NCBI RefSeq assembly: GCF_907165045.1
Contig: NZ_CAJRAU010000003.1
Location: 186,001 to 250,000, forward strand
Reading direction: 5' to 3'
DNA length: 64,000 nt
Source: Dyadobacter linearis
GTDB taxonomy: Bacteria; Bacteroidota; Bacteroidia; Cytophagales; Spirosomataceae
Below the pieces are notes generated by a model. The model was given only the letters and a program-made list of their open reading frames with translations, was not told where the DNA came from and made no database searches. A program made the position numbers and the translations under genes. Positions 1-10,500 of this stretch are shown here, piece after piece. Every line of letters begins with the position of its first letter. Positions within the stretch are counted from its first letter, which is position 1.

Positions 1-2594
1 TAACCGTAGAAAGAAGAAATCGCATATCCGATCTGGTTTCTGATCGGCTTAATGCCGCGGAAATCCGGGTTAACCGTCAGATAGTCAATTCCAGGAGCCA
101 GGGATTCAATGTTGTTTTTAAGAATACCAGCCGTGAAATTCACTTCGTAACCAAGGTCATTTGTAATGCGGCCACGTGTAATGATCTGCAAGTCAATACC
201 TTTGTTAGACATTTTACCCACATTCACAGAAGGAACAGCGGCATCATACCCGGCAGTGGCAGTTACCGGAACCTGGAATAACAGGTCTTTGGTATCTTTT
301 TGCCAGAAATCGAGGATAATGTCCAGCTTGCCTTTCAGCAAAGTCGCGTCGATACCGATATTCTTGGTGATACTGGTTTCCCATTTCGCATCCTTGTTTC
401 CGATACGGGTCCGGTAATATCCTTCCAGCGCGCTGGAGTTGGTACCATTCAAATCGTAGGAAGATTGCCCAAGGCTCGCACCGTAAAGGCTGTACTGATT
501 GTTTGGATCCACGTTATTCGAGTTACCCATCAAACCATATCCACCCCTAACTTTCAGCTCGGTAACGAAAGGAACGCTTTTCATGAAGTTCTCAGAAGAT
601 ACTCTCCACGCTGCCGAAAATGCAGGGAATACACCAAAGCGGCTGTTAGATCCAAATCTGGAAGATCCGTCACGGCGAACAACCCCTGTCAGGATATACT
701 TATCGTTGAACGTATAGTTAGCTCTTGCAAAAAGGGAATAGAAATTAACCCCTTTATAGAAATCGCTGCCTACGATCCTCGACCCTACATTGTTCATATT
801 AATGTAGTTGATATCCGTGGAAAAAGGATTCAAACCAGATGAATTCTGATTTTTACCAACTCCGCTGTTCAACGCTTCCTGACCTAACAAAACCTCTACA
901 TTGTGCAGTCCAAGCTGCTTTTTGAAGTTAAGTGTATTTGTGAAAGTCCAGGAAAAGCGGTGTCCGGATCCTTCGTTGTAGCCGAATGCGGAGTTGTTCT
1001 CAGAGTTTTCGTATTGTAACCTGTTAAATCCGCGGTTGGCGTAATTGCTGTATTGTCCGCCAATGCTGGACCTCAATGTCAATCCCGGGATCACATCCAG
1101 TTCTGCATAGAAGTTACCGAAACCATTTCCTGCGAATGCATTATTGTCTTTCAGACCGTCACGGCTCGCAACCGGGTTTCTCGGGTTGTTAAAACCTTTT
1201 GCAGCAGTACCTGCATATCCGCCAAATTCGTCGTAAACAGGAATAATGGAAGGCATACGGAATGCAGAAAGAATGTCATTTTCTTCCGAAGCAACTCCTC
1301 TACCGCCACTTCCACCGTTCAAGCCAAGTACCTGCAAGTAAGTAAACTGTGCATTCTGACCGAACCGTAAGTTTTTCAACACATCGAATTCGGAGTTGAT
1401 ACGGAAAGCGTAACGTTTGAAGCTGTTATTTTCCAGGATACCTTTTTGATCCTGAATACTAAAACCTGCATAAACGCGGCTGTTGTCGCCACCACCTGAA
1501 AAACCAAGCGTGTGACGTTGAAGCGGCGCGTTGCGGGTGATCGCATCGTACCAGTCAGTACCTTGCTTATTTGCCTTAACTACCTGGTAGATAGTACCTG
1601 CCGCTGGATTTACGTTGTATTTCTTTCTTTCAGCTTCCAGGTCCAAAGTACCACGTACGCCGGTCGCGCCGCCTACGTTAATATAGTCTGGCAATACCGG
1701 GGTATCTCCCGAACCGTACTGGCCGCTCGCTACATTGTTAAATTTCGGAAGTGAATCACCTTGAAATGCATCATTTCTGATCGCCTGCCAAGTCCAGTCA
1801 GCCTGTTCCTGCGGGTTAAGCATTGGCTGGCCTTTTCCAGGAGTTGTGATACCAAAAAGTCCATCGTAAGTGACAGATAATTTTTTCGCTTTCTTGGTTC
1901 CTTTTTTGGTAGTGTAAACAATTACACCGTTCGCAGCACGGGCTCCGTAAATGGAGGCAGCAGCAGCGTCTTTCAACACAGTGGTCGACTCGATGTCGTC
2001 CGGGTTAAGAAAATCTGTGGAACCTGTCGGGACTCCATCAACTACATACAAAGGCTCATTACCCCCGAAAGCACCAAAACCACGCACACGGATCTGGCTG
2101 GTCGTACCAGGCTGTCCGTTTGTGATTACGGTAACCCCGGCCACACGACCCTGAAGCTGCTGTTCCACGTTACCCGAAGGCGACGCGGTCAAATCTTTCG
2201 ATTTAACGGTTGAAACCGCCCCTGTTGTTTCACGACGGCTGTCAACAGAGTAACCTGTTACGATCACCTCTTCCAGTGCTGAAACGTCGTCACTCATTTT
2301 AATGTCCAGTGTTGTCTGATTTCCAACCTGTACTTCCATAGTCTTGTACCCTACGAAGCTGATGATCAGCGTGGCATTTGACGAGGCGACGTTCATCGAG
2401 AATTCACCGTCTGCATTTGTGTTGGTGCCGCTCTGTGTACCTTTGACGACTACGGTTGCGCCGGGTATGCCAACCCCTGCGACATCTGTGACTTTACCGG
2501 TAACTTTTCGATCTTGTGCAACTGCAAGTGTTGCAAAACTTAGCATGAAGCAGAATAAGACACCCCATGCGGAGCTCTTGTAGATTCTTTTCAT
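1..2594 (-). CDS. SusC/RagA-type TonB-linked outer-membrane transporter (C-terminus outside window)
   Basis: This is the N-terminal 864 codons of a SusC-family TonB-dependent outer-membrane channel, which in this family imports glycans or peptides together with a SusD lipoprotein. The start is the ATG at 2594, giving MKRIYKSSAW and a signal peptide ending in VAQ. A carboxypeptidase-regulatory-like domain follows (KVTGKVTDVAG, residues about 30-110), then a TonB-dependent plug with VEQQLQGRVAGV, QIRVRGFG and PLYVVDGVP, and the SusC signature with ATVLKDAAAASIYGARAANGV. Barrel strands run to the window edge (FKRYAFRINSE, YILTGVVRRDGSSRF). The reading frame stays open to position 3, so the gene is cut by the window and not visibly damaged. 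A SusD partner would be expected beyond position 1; its substrate cannot be told from here. Confidence 0.95.
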   Translation of the reverse strand, partial: MKRIYKSSAWGVLFCFMLSFATLAVAQDRKVTGKVTDVAGVGIPGATVVVKGTQSGTNTNADGEFSMNVASSNATLIISFVGYKTMEVQVGNQTTLDIKMSDDVSALEEVIVTGYSVDSRRETTGAVSTVKSKDLTASPSGNVEQQLQGRVAGVTVITNGQPGTTSQIRVRGFGAFGGNEPLYVVDGVPTGSTDFLNPDDIESTTVLKDAAAASIYGARAANGVIVYTTKKGTKKAKKLSVTYDGLFGITTPGKGQPMLNPQEQADWTWQAIRNDAFQGDSLPKFNNVASGQYGSGDTPVLPDYINVGGATGVRGTLDLEAERKKYNVNPAAGTIYQVVKANKQGTDWYDAITRNAPLQRHTLGFSGGGDNSRVYAGFSIQDQKGILENNSFKRYAFRINSEFDVLKNLRFGQNAQFTYLQVLGLNGGSGGRGVASEENDILSAFRMPSIIPVYDEFGGYAGTAAKGFNNPRNPVASRDGLKDNNAFAGNGFGNFYAELDVIPGLTLRSSIGGQYSNYANRGFNRLQYENSENNSAFGYNEGSGHRFSWTFTNTLNFKKQLGLHNVEVLLGQEALNSGVGKNQNSSGLNPFSTDINYINMNNVGSRIVGSDFYKGVNFYSLFARANYTFNDKYILTGVVRRDGSSRFGSNSRFGVFPAFSAAWRVSSENFMKSVPFVTELKVRGGYGLMGNSNNVDPNNQYSLYGASLGQSSYDLNGTNSSALEGYYRTRIGNKDAKWETSITKNIGIDATLLKGKLDIILDFWQKDTKDLLFQVPVTATAGYDAAVPSVNVGKMSNKGIDLQIITRGRITNDLGYEVNFTAGILKNNIESLAPGIDYLTVNPDFRGIKPIRNQIGYAISSFYG

Positions 2595-2628
2595 AGTTTC
2601 CTTTTAGGTTAATAATTTATTAAGCAAT

Positions 2629-2636
2629 CAAATCTA
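2629..2636 (-). promoter_or_regulatory. Candidate -7 promoter box for the first susC gene
   Basis: On the minus strand this reads TAGATTTG, an exact match to the Bacteroidota -7 consensus TAnnTTTG, 34 bases upstream of the ATG at 2594. No clear TTG -33 box is present at the usual spacing, so this is a moderate prediction. Confidence 0.45.
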
Positions 2637-2807
2637 TCATTATTCGGACAAATTATTGACCCATTTTCATTGATATTTTTATTTTGATATATAATAGTAT
2701 TAGAAACGGATAAAATAGTGTTAGTTCAGCCGATTTTGGACCAGTTCAAGACGCTCTTTCTTTCCTATCTTCACAAAAATCATTGTACGATATTGATATA
2801 AAAAGTT

Positions 2808-4355
2808 ATGACGCTTTTTACCCTGAATACAAGATGTTACCGATCCGCTGTTAATCTGAAAATCGCTTTGGGCTGTCTGATAATGGTGATTTCACTTATT
2901 TCCTGCGGGCCTGGCAAAGACGAAACATTGCTGGCTGAGGGGCAGCAACTTGCTACTAAATATTGCGGAAATTGTCATCTCACACCCGGACCTGAGCTGC
3001 TTGACAAAATTACCTGGCGGGAAAATGTTCTTCCGGCGATGGCGGAGCGGCTGGGCATCGAGGTTTTGGAAGGAAATATGTACCTCCACAGCCAGCAATC
3101 GACCATTTCCTCGCCCGATTGGCAAAAGCTCCTGAAATATTACGAAACCCTGGCTCCCGATTCCCTTACCAAACCCGGACAAAAAGCACCGAATGCACTA
3201 CAAAACGAGCTTTTCGAATTGGTAAAACCAGCGGAAGATTCTGTGACAGCTAGTACGATGGTCGTTAAATTCGATACTACGGTAAATGAATTACTTGTTG
3301 GCCCAGCCATTGAGCCAGCACTTTATAGTTATAATCAGAAATTGCAGAAGACCTTCCTGGAAAAGTTGCTTTCGCCGCCTGTCAACATCAGTTTTTCAGT
3401 CGAAAAGGGCGGAAAATACATTGTAACAGCAATGGGCGGAATGCGAGCACTCGACGAAACCAGGGGCCAGATTTCACTGATAGGCAAAGACAAGCAAGCC
3501 GGAATAGTTCAAATATCCAGAGAACTGATCCGCCCTATTGAAACGACACCAATAGATTTTAACAAAGACAACCTCACCGATTATCTGGTGTGTGCATTTG
3601 GCCATAACCTGGGCGGATTGTATTTACTCAAACAATTACCTGATCACACGTTTCAGAAAGTGGTCGTCAAAGAAGTACCCGGCGCAACGCATACCACTAT
3701 ACGCGACTTCAACAGTGACGGCTGGCCGGATATTATGGCACTCTTTGCTCACGGCGACGAGGGAATATGGGTGTTTTTAAATAACAAAAAAGGCGGATTC
3801 GAAGAACGTAATATCCTTCGGTTTCCGCCGGTTTACGGATCCAGCAGCTTTCAATTGATAGATATGAATGCCGACGGACACGAAGATATTCTATACACAG
3901 CAGGCGATAACAGCGATTATTCGAGGATTTTGAAACCTTACCACGGAGTTTATGTCTACACCAATACCGGGAATCTGACTTTCAAACAAACATTTTTCTA
4001 CCCGATCAACGGTTGCACCAAAGCTGTTGCCGCCGACTTCGACCAAGACGGAAAAGTGGATATTGCCACCATCGCATTCTTCGCCGATCTTAAAAATAAA
4101 CCTTACGAGAAATTCCTTTACTTTAAAAGTGATCCGTCAAAACCACTGAACTTTACGCCATTTATTGCGTTGCCGGACAAAATGGGCCGGTGGATTTGTA
4201 TGGACGCAGGTGACTGGGACGGAGATGGGGATATGGATATTGCATTAGGAAATTTTTCCAGAGGTTTCCTGAACCAGGAGCGCGTACAGCCAGACTGGAA
4301 TGTGAAAATGCCTTTTGTGATCCTCCAAAATAATACGATCATTAAACCGAAGTAG
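2808..4355 (+). CDS. Lipoprotein with a cytochrome c heme motif and FG-GAP (VCBS) repeats
   Basis: This 515-residue protein begins with a type II signal peptide; the lipobox is LISC with Cys33. A single c-type heme-binding motif CGNCH lies at residues 53-57, in a segment resembling a small cytochrome c domain with HLTPGP after it. The rest is a beta-propeller-like series of FG-GAP/VCBS repeats. At least five Asp-rich calcium-type loops are visible: DFNKDNLTD, DFNSDGWPD, DMNADGHED, DFDQDGKVD and DWDGDGDMD. It should be anchored in the outer membrane or periplasm and carry one heme. Electron transfer or binding of an extracellular partner is an inference; no substrate is evident. It ends exactly where the convergent gene on the other strand ends (stop codons at 4353-4355 and 4356-4358 abut). 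Confidence 0.85.
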   Translation: MTLFTLNTRCYRSAVNLKIALGCLIMVISLISCGPGKDETLLAEGQQLATKYCGNCHLTPGPELLDKITWRENVLPAMAERLGIEVLEGNMYLHSQQSTISSPDWQKLLKYYETLAPDSLTKPGQKAPNALQNELFELVKPAEDSVTASTMVVKFDTTVNELLVGPAIEPALYSYNQKLQKTFLEKLLSPPVNISFSVEKGGKYIVTAMGGMRALDETRGQISLIGKDKQAGIVQISRELIRPIETTPIDFNKDNLTDYLVCAFGHNLGGLYLLKQLPDHTFQKVVVKEVPGATHTTIRDFNSDGWPDIMALFAHGDEGIWVFLNNKKGGFEERNILRFPPVYGSSSFQLIDMNADGHEDILYTAGDNSDYSRILKPYHGVYVYTNTGNLTFKQTFFYPINGCTKAVAADFDQDGKVDIATIAFFADLKNKPYEKFLYFKSDPSKPLNFTPFIALPDKMGRWICMDAGDWDGDGDMDIALGNFSRGFLNQERVQPDWNVKMPFVILQNNTIIKPK

Positions 4356-5504
4356 CTAATCTTCCCGTTTCCAATCGGCTGGAAGCAGGTTCGCAAATCG
4401 ATCCTTACCTAGCTCGCCCGAGATCTGATAGCCCATCGGCATGACCACCCAACCCTGCGGCGTCACCACCATATACCCGCTCGGAAAGCTGATTTGCGTG
4501 TAAGAATAGCCCATATCCGAATACGGCGAACGTCCTTTTTTCTGCATATTAAATATTTCAAGCCGGGTACCCGACACGATCAGCCGCTCCGTTTCCAGCT
4601 CGCCGGGTTGTACCAGCCGCATTCCTCTCACTTGCTCAATGCGCGTGTGCAGATGATTCTTGATCGTGTTATACCCATTCTGACTTCTTACATTCTTGAA
4701 AATGCGGAGCGAGTCAGGGATCTCCTGGAAAACCTTGAAGCCATGCTCCTGCAAGCTATCCGAAACCATACTCGCAATCAAATGTTTCAGCGAACCCTGG
4801 TAAGCAGCTTTCTGATTGGCGCGCCACAGCTTTTTCTGCGCATTATCTTTTGGCACAAGTAATTCAAATCTGGTGCTGCCGCCGTAATAAAGCGTGGAAG
4901 CGAAATAGTCGAAATCGTCGAGGTCCTGGTGAATGCGGTAACCGAGTGCATGGTTTTCGATGATCAGCGGGCTCTTGGTCTGTGCCGTCAAATGCCCGTC
5001 ATCGTCCATTGAAATGCGCAATACCTCCGGATTAATCAGCTTGCATTGCTTACTGAACTGGTTGGTACCCAGGAGCTCACGTGTCACAATTTTGAGGTAC
5101 CGCTCACGTTTTTTATCTTTTTTAGCGAAAATAGTAACCCCTTGCAGCTCCATTCCTTCCTTCAATTTGAACAGTACCGTTTTGGTACCCGGCTGTTCAA
5201 AACGCAGCGTTTGCTTGATCGTTTCATAGCCAAGAAACGAAACCGCCATTTCCAGATTACCGATTGTCAGATTAGCCAGTTTGTAGTTTCCGTTTTCGTC
5301 GGCATTGGTTCCTATGGAAGAATTATTGATAAAAACGTTGGCAAATGGCAGCGGCTTGCCCGTTTTTTCATCTGTAACCTTCCCAACCAGCGTAACTGTA
5401 CCCGTTTGCGCAGTCGCATGAAATGTGATCAGCAGCAGTAACAGGCAGGGTAAACCAAACCTTTTCCACACATTCAAATATTCAACACAGAAGATCAGCC
5501 GCAT
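4356..5504 (-). CDS. Carboxypeptidase-regulatory-like domain protein, secreted
   Basis: This 382-residue protein has an N-terminal signal peptide (LLLLLITFHATAQ) and then a CarboxypepD_reg-like beta-sandwich at about residues 36-115 (LVGKVTDEKTGKPLPFANVFI, then GTNADENGNYKL and AVSFLGYE). This fold is common as an accessory domain in Bacteroidota surface proteins. The remaining 260 residues contain no motif I recognise; similar proteins are usually annotated only by the N-terminal domain. There is no TonB plug or barrel, so it is not a SusC. It stands alone on the minus strand, downstream of nothing obvious and convergent with the cytochrome/FG-GAP gene. Its function is unknown; a cell-envelope location is supported by the signal peptide. 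Confidence 0.8.
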   Translation of the reverse strand: MRLIFCVEYLNVWKRFGLPCLLLLLITFHATAQTGTVTLVGKVTDEKTGKPLPFANVFINNSSIGTNADENGNYKLANLTIGNLEMAVSFLGYETIKQTLRFEQPGTKTVLFKLKEGMELQGVTIFAKKDKKRERYLKIVTRELLGTNQFSKQCKLINPEVLRISMDDDGHLTAQTKSPLIIENHALGYRIHQDLDDFDYFASTLYYGGSTRFELLVPKDNAQKKLWRANQKAAYQGSLKHLIASMVSDSLQEHGFKVFQEIPDSLRIFKNVRSQNGYNTIKNHLHTRIEQVRGMRLVQPGELETERLIVSGTRLEIFNMQKKGRSPYSDMGYSYTQISFPSGYMVVTPQGWVVMPMGYQISGELGKDRFANLLPADWKRED

Positions 5505-5590
5505 TTATAGTTTTATTCTTTTGGTCAAATATAAAGTGAAGCACTCAAAGATCGGCTTCAAATCATACTGCTTTCTAATTTGAACAGCAA

Positions 5591-5635
5591 CAAAACCGCC
5601 TGCGCTTACCCGACAAGTCAGTTACGCGCAGGCGG
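5591..5635 (-). terminator. Terminator of the SusC-SusD-lipoprotein operon
   Basis: A perfect 10-bp stem (CCGCCTGCGC at 5596-5605 with GCGCAGGCGG at 5626-5635) is followed on the minus strand by TTTTG. It lies just beyond the stop of the last operon gene at 5651. Confidence 0.8.
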
Positions 5636-5650
5636 CATGCAATCGAAATA

Positions 5651-6127
5651 TTAAGGATTTGTTTTCAAGGTTACGTTCCGCTGTGAAGAAGGCAGGTTAT
5701 TCTCGGCAATCACTTCGGCAAAGAGTACCACACTTGCATTTCGGGTCAAAGGCGCTTTTACCGGCACTGTTATCACATAATTACGTAATTCAGCGTCGTA
5801 CTTCTGAGTACCGGCCGGCAGCGTCGTCACGAGTGTCTGCGCGCCGGTTGTAGTCGGAGCAGAATAGATCCTGAACTCTTTCACCGCTATTTCAGAGGTA
5901 TATTCGATATTGACATTCACAGTAGTCGCAGAGTCCACCGTAATCCCAGGCTGCAAGACGCCCGCCGCAGAATAAACCTTGGTATCACCCAGCCAGAGCA
6001 CCGCGATCTGTGCTACTTTCCCGTTGCTGGTCAGCAGATCGTCAAATAAGTCCGGCTCTTCGTAACAGCCGGTGAGCAGGAATATACTTGCAAACGATAG
6101 CAAGATGAATTTTATATTTTTAGTCAT
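5651..6127 (-). CDS. Small lipoprotein of the SusCD operon
   Basis: This 158-residue protein starts at the internal ATG at 6127 (MTKNIKFILL), because the upstream methionine at 6151 would put eight odd residues before the signal peptide. The lipobox is LLTGC. The mature protein has beta-rich sequence with alternating hydrophobic residues (VNVNIEYTSEIAVKEFRIY, VVLFAEVIAENN), suggesting one or two Ig-like or surface-glycan-binding-like domains. It is the third gene of a susC-susD operon, a position often held by surface lipoproteins that bind the ligand. No recognised family domain is certain, and the ligand is unknown. Confidence 0.8.
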   Translation of the reverse strand: MTKNIKFILLSFASIFLLTGCYEEPDLFDDLLTSNGKVAQIAVLWLGDTKVYSAAGVLQPGITVDSATTVNVNIEYTSEIAVKEFRIYSAPTTTGAQTLVTTLPAGTQKYDAELRNYVITVPVKAPLTRNASVVLFAEVIAENNLPSSQRNVTLKTNP

Positions 6128-6154
6128 GACAGTCAATTTTTGATAAAACATTGA

Positions 6155-7582
6155 TTATTTGGACATCCACCACATAGGTACTTCCGGATCTTTCTGATTC
6201 GCCTGAACCGTTTTAGAGTTACGCGTGATCTCCGAATCGGGGTAACGCATTCGCTGAATACGGTTCCCGGCCAGATCGGGATTTACATTCGATGGCATCG
6301 GAAAATCCAGGTAATTATATTTCCTCACGTCCGTCCAGATATCCCCGATCAGCAGCATGGATTTGAATTTTTCGATAATAATATGCTTTGCGGTCAGCTT
6401 GGCGGCACCTACATTCACCGGCGCAGAAGCTAGATATTTGGCGATGTCCGCATCTGCAACGCCCACCTTTTTCATATTCGAAGAGATCATTTCCAGATAG
6501 GCGCCGTAACCTGCCGCTGACGTTCCCGCAGAAGTGGCAGTGCCTCCGTTCAATAAGAAAAGGGCTTCCGCCTTGATAGCCGCAGTCTCCGAATAGGTCA
6601 TCATCACCAAAGGAGAGTTAACGTTCGAATGCCAGGCTTTGGCCGTCAGATCAACAGTAGAGCCGCTGCCAGACCCGGGAATCACGCCGGAATATACCGT
6701 CTGGTTATTTTTCAAAGAAATTACTTTTGACAACCTTGGATCTGTAATACCCTGCGCGGTTCCATTCATTAGATCAACAAATGTATTCGTGAAGGTGACG
6801 GACAAATTACTCGTCGTATTCGGTATCGCGACCCGGCTGTACCAGGGGTTCAGGTTTTTGGAATTGTATTGAAGCTGAAAATCGTCCGAATTGTCTTTCA
6901 TTCCTTTTTCCAAAGCTGTAATAGCGGCCTGCGCAGCCTGTTGCGGGTTTTTGAGTGACAAATGCATTGCGTAACGCGCTTTCAGTGAATATGCCAACCG
7001 GGTCCATTTTCCGGCATCACCATTATAGATCAGATCATCAGTCGTGGGCAGCACTCCCGTATTTTTGCCAAGCTCTGCAATTCCTTCGTCCAGCAGCTTT
7101 TGAATAGTCGCATAAATCTGCTCCTGGGTGTCGTAGGCGGGAGAAAAGTTCTTTTGGTCAGCTTGTGAATACGGCACATTTTCCCAGTTCACTGTGGCAA
7201 TACCCAAATTGTACGCCATCAAAACCTTCGCAATTCCGGTATAAACCGGCGCATTTTCGGCCTGCCCTTTTGAAATGATCGCATTCAGCTGCGGAACCAC
7301 ATACAGGTACATATTCGACCAGCCCAGCGTATTGTCCGTTTCAGCGTAGGTATCAATCCCATTCTCGCCAATTGCATTCCCTATTTGCTGTGCATATTGA
7401 CAAGCCACGTAAGCCTGCTGGTAACTCGCCTCACCGGTGTAGAACTGGGCCGTCGGCAGCAGCTCCGGCATGGTCGCGTCCGCCTTTAAAGTCGGATCCA
7501 CATTGACATCGAGGAAGTTATTGCAACCCGCGAGCAGCAGCATCGGGATGCAGACCGACAGAAGTCTTTTTATATTTTTCAT
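6155..7582 (-). CDS. SusD/RagB-family nutrient-binding lipoprotein
   Basis: This 475-residue lipoprotein starts at the ATG at 7582 (MKNIKRLLSV), four bases after the susC stop; the open frame extends further upstream, but that part overlaps susC. The lipobox is LLAGC, followed by NNFLDVNVDPT, the typical start of the SusD-like_2 group. TPR-type helices follow (YNLGIATVNWENVPYSQA, KWTRLAYSLKARYAMHL), and the end has YLDFPMPSNVNP and DPEVPMWWMS. SusD proteins cap the SusC channel at the cell surface and bind the substrate. The preceding susC and following small lipoprotein gene make a three-gene operon. Confidence 0.95.
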   Translation of the reverse strand: MKNIKRLLSVCIPMLLLAGCNNFLDVNVDPTLKADATMPELLPTAQFYTGEASYQQAYVACQYAQQIGNAIGENGIDTYAETDNTLGWSNMYLYVVPQLNAIISKGQAENAPVYTGIAKVLMAYNLGIATVNWENVPYSQADQKNFSPAYDTQEQIYATIQKLLDEGIAELGKNTGVLPTTDDLIYNGDAGKWTRLAYSLKARYAMHLSLKNPQQAAQAAITALEKGMKDNSDDFQLQYNSKNLNPWYSRVAIPNTTSNLSVTFTNTFVDLMNGTAQGITDPRLSKVISLKNNQTVYSGVIPGSGSGSTVDLTAKAWHSNVNSPLVMMTYSETAAIKAEALFLLNGGTATSAGTSAAGYGAYLEMISSNMKKVGVADADIAKYLASAPVNVGAAKLTAKHIIIEKFKSMLLIGDIWTDVRKYNYLDFPMPSNVNPDLAGNRIQRMRYPDSEITRNSKTVQANQKDPEVPMWWMSK

Positions 7583-7586
7583 AAAA

Positions 7587-10500
7587 TCAGAAGTTAACAT
7601 TGACGCCAAATTGAAAACTCTTCGTGGCCGGGTTATTCCGCCCCACAAAACCGATCAGGTTGGTACCCGAACCAAACGTAAGTGCCTCAGGATCATACCC
7701 GCGGAAAGGAGTATTCAGGAAAAGGTTTGTACCTGTCAAAGTAAAACGGACGCCGCCCGCGAAGACAGAATTGGCCAGCAAACTTTTCGGCAATGCATAA
7801 TTCAGACTTACCGTCCGCAGCCTGATCCACGAACCGTCCTGGATATTAAAGTCAGCCGCATTTCCCATGTAGCGCGCCGTGGAAGGATTGTAAAATGCAT
7901 CGTCGAGCACCACTGCCTTGGTATTAGGCACATAAGTAGTCGGGCCATCCTCCGATGTCTGCTCTACAACGCCTTTGAAAACCACCTGCTCGTACCTCCT
8001 TTCGGTGATCTTGATCGAGCCCGCACGAAATGCATTCCTTTCTCCCAGATCGACCACATCCCCGCCTTTCCGCCATTCCATCAGGAACGATAAGCCAATA
8101 CCTTTATAGTTGAAAGAGTTGGTCAAACCGGCTGTCCAGTCGGGCAACGCATTTCCGTATTGGGTTGTGATCAAGCTGGTTAATGGAAATCCGTTTGCCT
8201 GGATCAATTTCTGACCATCGGGCGCTCGCATATAATCGAGCCCCCACAGATCTCCGACCTTGCTTCCTTCCCTCACTTTCAATACACCCCGGCTACCATT
8301 GTCGAAATAGGAAATCTCTTCCAGTTCATCAGGCATTTCCACGACCCTGCCCGACATTTTGGTGAAATTCAGTGAGATATCCCAATTGAAAGCCGACGTC
8401 TGAACCGGTTTCAACGAAAGCAAAAGCTCGACGCCTTTATTCCGGATCAGCCCGATATTGGTATAATAGAAAGAGTAGCCGGACACATTGGAAACAGGCG
8501 CCCGCACGATCTGATCTTTACTATCCATCGTAAAATAAGTTGCGTCGACCATCAGGCGGTTTTTGAAAAAACGAAGCTCAGTGCCGAACTCAATGGAAGT
8601 GGTCCTTTCGGGTTTCAAATTATCTGCGGCTGTTGTAGAGCGGCGGATAAAGCCGGGTACCGTATTTCCGTAGGGAAAATTATCGGCGATTTCATAATAA
8701 GCTCCTATTACATAAGGATCCGTCCCTTTTCCGACCTGCGCCCAGGAAGCACGCAGTTTCCCGTAGGAAAGCACATTGTTTTTAGGGAGGTTTTCGGTAA
8801 AAATATAGCCTGCATTAAATGAAGGATAAAAGAAAGAGTTGCTGGCGACCGGCAGCGTTGAAACAATGTCATTTCTGCCAGTTGCATTCAGGTACAGCAC
8901 ATCTTTATAACTCAACTTCGCGTCTGCGAAAAAGCTGACAATCCGGTATTGCAGTGGTGAATAGGGTCGCGTTTGCTGGTTTCTGTAACTGCTGATATCA
9001 TCTGTAAACGGCGCCCGCCAGCCTTCGCCGCGTTCATAATAGCTATCAGGCCGCTTGCTGTCTACCACCGAGTTACCGACCATCAGCGAGCCGGTCCAGC
9101 TTTCGCTAAAGGCCTTTGTTGCAGTAACATACAAGTTTGAATTGATCTCGCGATAATTAATATATTCTTTGATCAAAAAACCCTTCACAGCTGTACCTAC
9201 GTCGAAAGTGCTGTCGACCTGCCGGAACCGGCGCTCATTAAATGCATCGTAAGTAAGCTGGTACTTGGCTGTCAGCCAGGGCGCTATGTCGTAGTTTAAG
9301 GTCAGATCCGCAATGTAGCGGTTGACCTTATCTACCCGCGGACTTTTCTCGACGAGGTATCGTGGATTATCAGTAAAGCCGGGCAACAGGTTTTTATAGG
9401 AACCGTCAGGATTCAGATAATCATTTACATCATAAGTATTTGGCCAATAGGACAATGCGCTAAAAATAGACTTATCGCCCGCCGGTGGCCTTTTCCCTCC
9501 CGACCGAATGTAATTAAAGGATCCTGACACCGAGAAGTTCTTAGTCAGCTTGTACATACCTGCCAGCTTTCCCGAAGTCCTCGAAAAATCAGTAGTCGGC
9601 ACAATGCCCTGCTGATAATTGTTACCAGCCGAAAAGTAAATGTTCCCTTTTTCAGTTCCTTTTGAGATCGTGACTGTATTATTAGTACGAAAGCCGGTTT
9701 GATAAAATCCCCGGAAATTGTCAATGATCTCATCCGTAGAATTATCGATGATCGAAGGCCCGAAAGACTGGTAGGGAGTCCGCTGCCTGACTTCGGTGGG
9801 CGAGATAAATTCACCAAACCTTCCCTGAACAAAGCGCTCTTGAATATCAGGCGACTTCCCCAGCACATCTACCCCGCCCGAAAGCGAGACGGATACATTC
9901 ATTTTTCCCGTTTTGGCCCTTTTTGTAGTGATAATAATAGCTCCGTTTGAAGCGCGCAATCCATAAAGTGCCGTCGCGGCCGGACCTTTTAATACTGAAA
10001 TACTCTCAATATCGTCGGGATTGATGTCGGCCGCCCGGTTGGTATTTGCAAATTGCTCGGAAGCACCCGGAGAAGCCGAGCCTGCACTTGGCAGCGGATT
10101 ACCGGCTGTGGTGGCGTTACTGATAATAATCCCGTCGATTACGAAGAGCGGCTGGTTATCAGCACTTCCGCTCAGTGAGGTAATACCGCGCAAAATGATA
10201 TTGACACCCGCTCCCGGCGCGCCGCCCGAGCCTGTGATCACGGCCCCGGCCACTTTTCCCTGCAATGCCCCGATCATATTCGGGTTGCCCGACTCTTTGA
10301 TCTCGTCCGATTTAATGGATTGCACCGAATAACCAATTGCCCGTTTCTCCTGCGTTTGCCCGAGTGCGGTCACCACGACTTCATCCAAAACAGAGGCTTC
10401 GGATTGTAATGTCACATTGATAACCGGCTGGCTGGTCACATTCACCTCGGTCCGTTTGAAGCCGATAAAGCTAAAAACGAGCGTTCCTCCCGACGCGACG

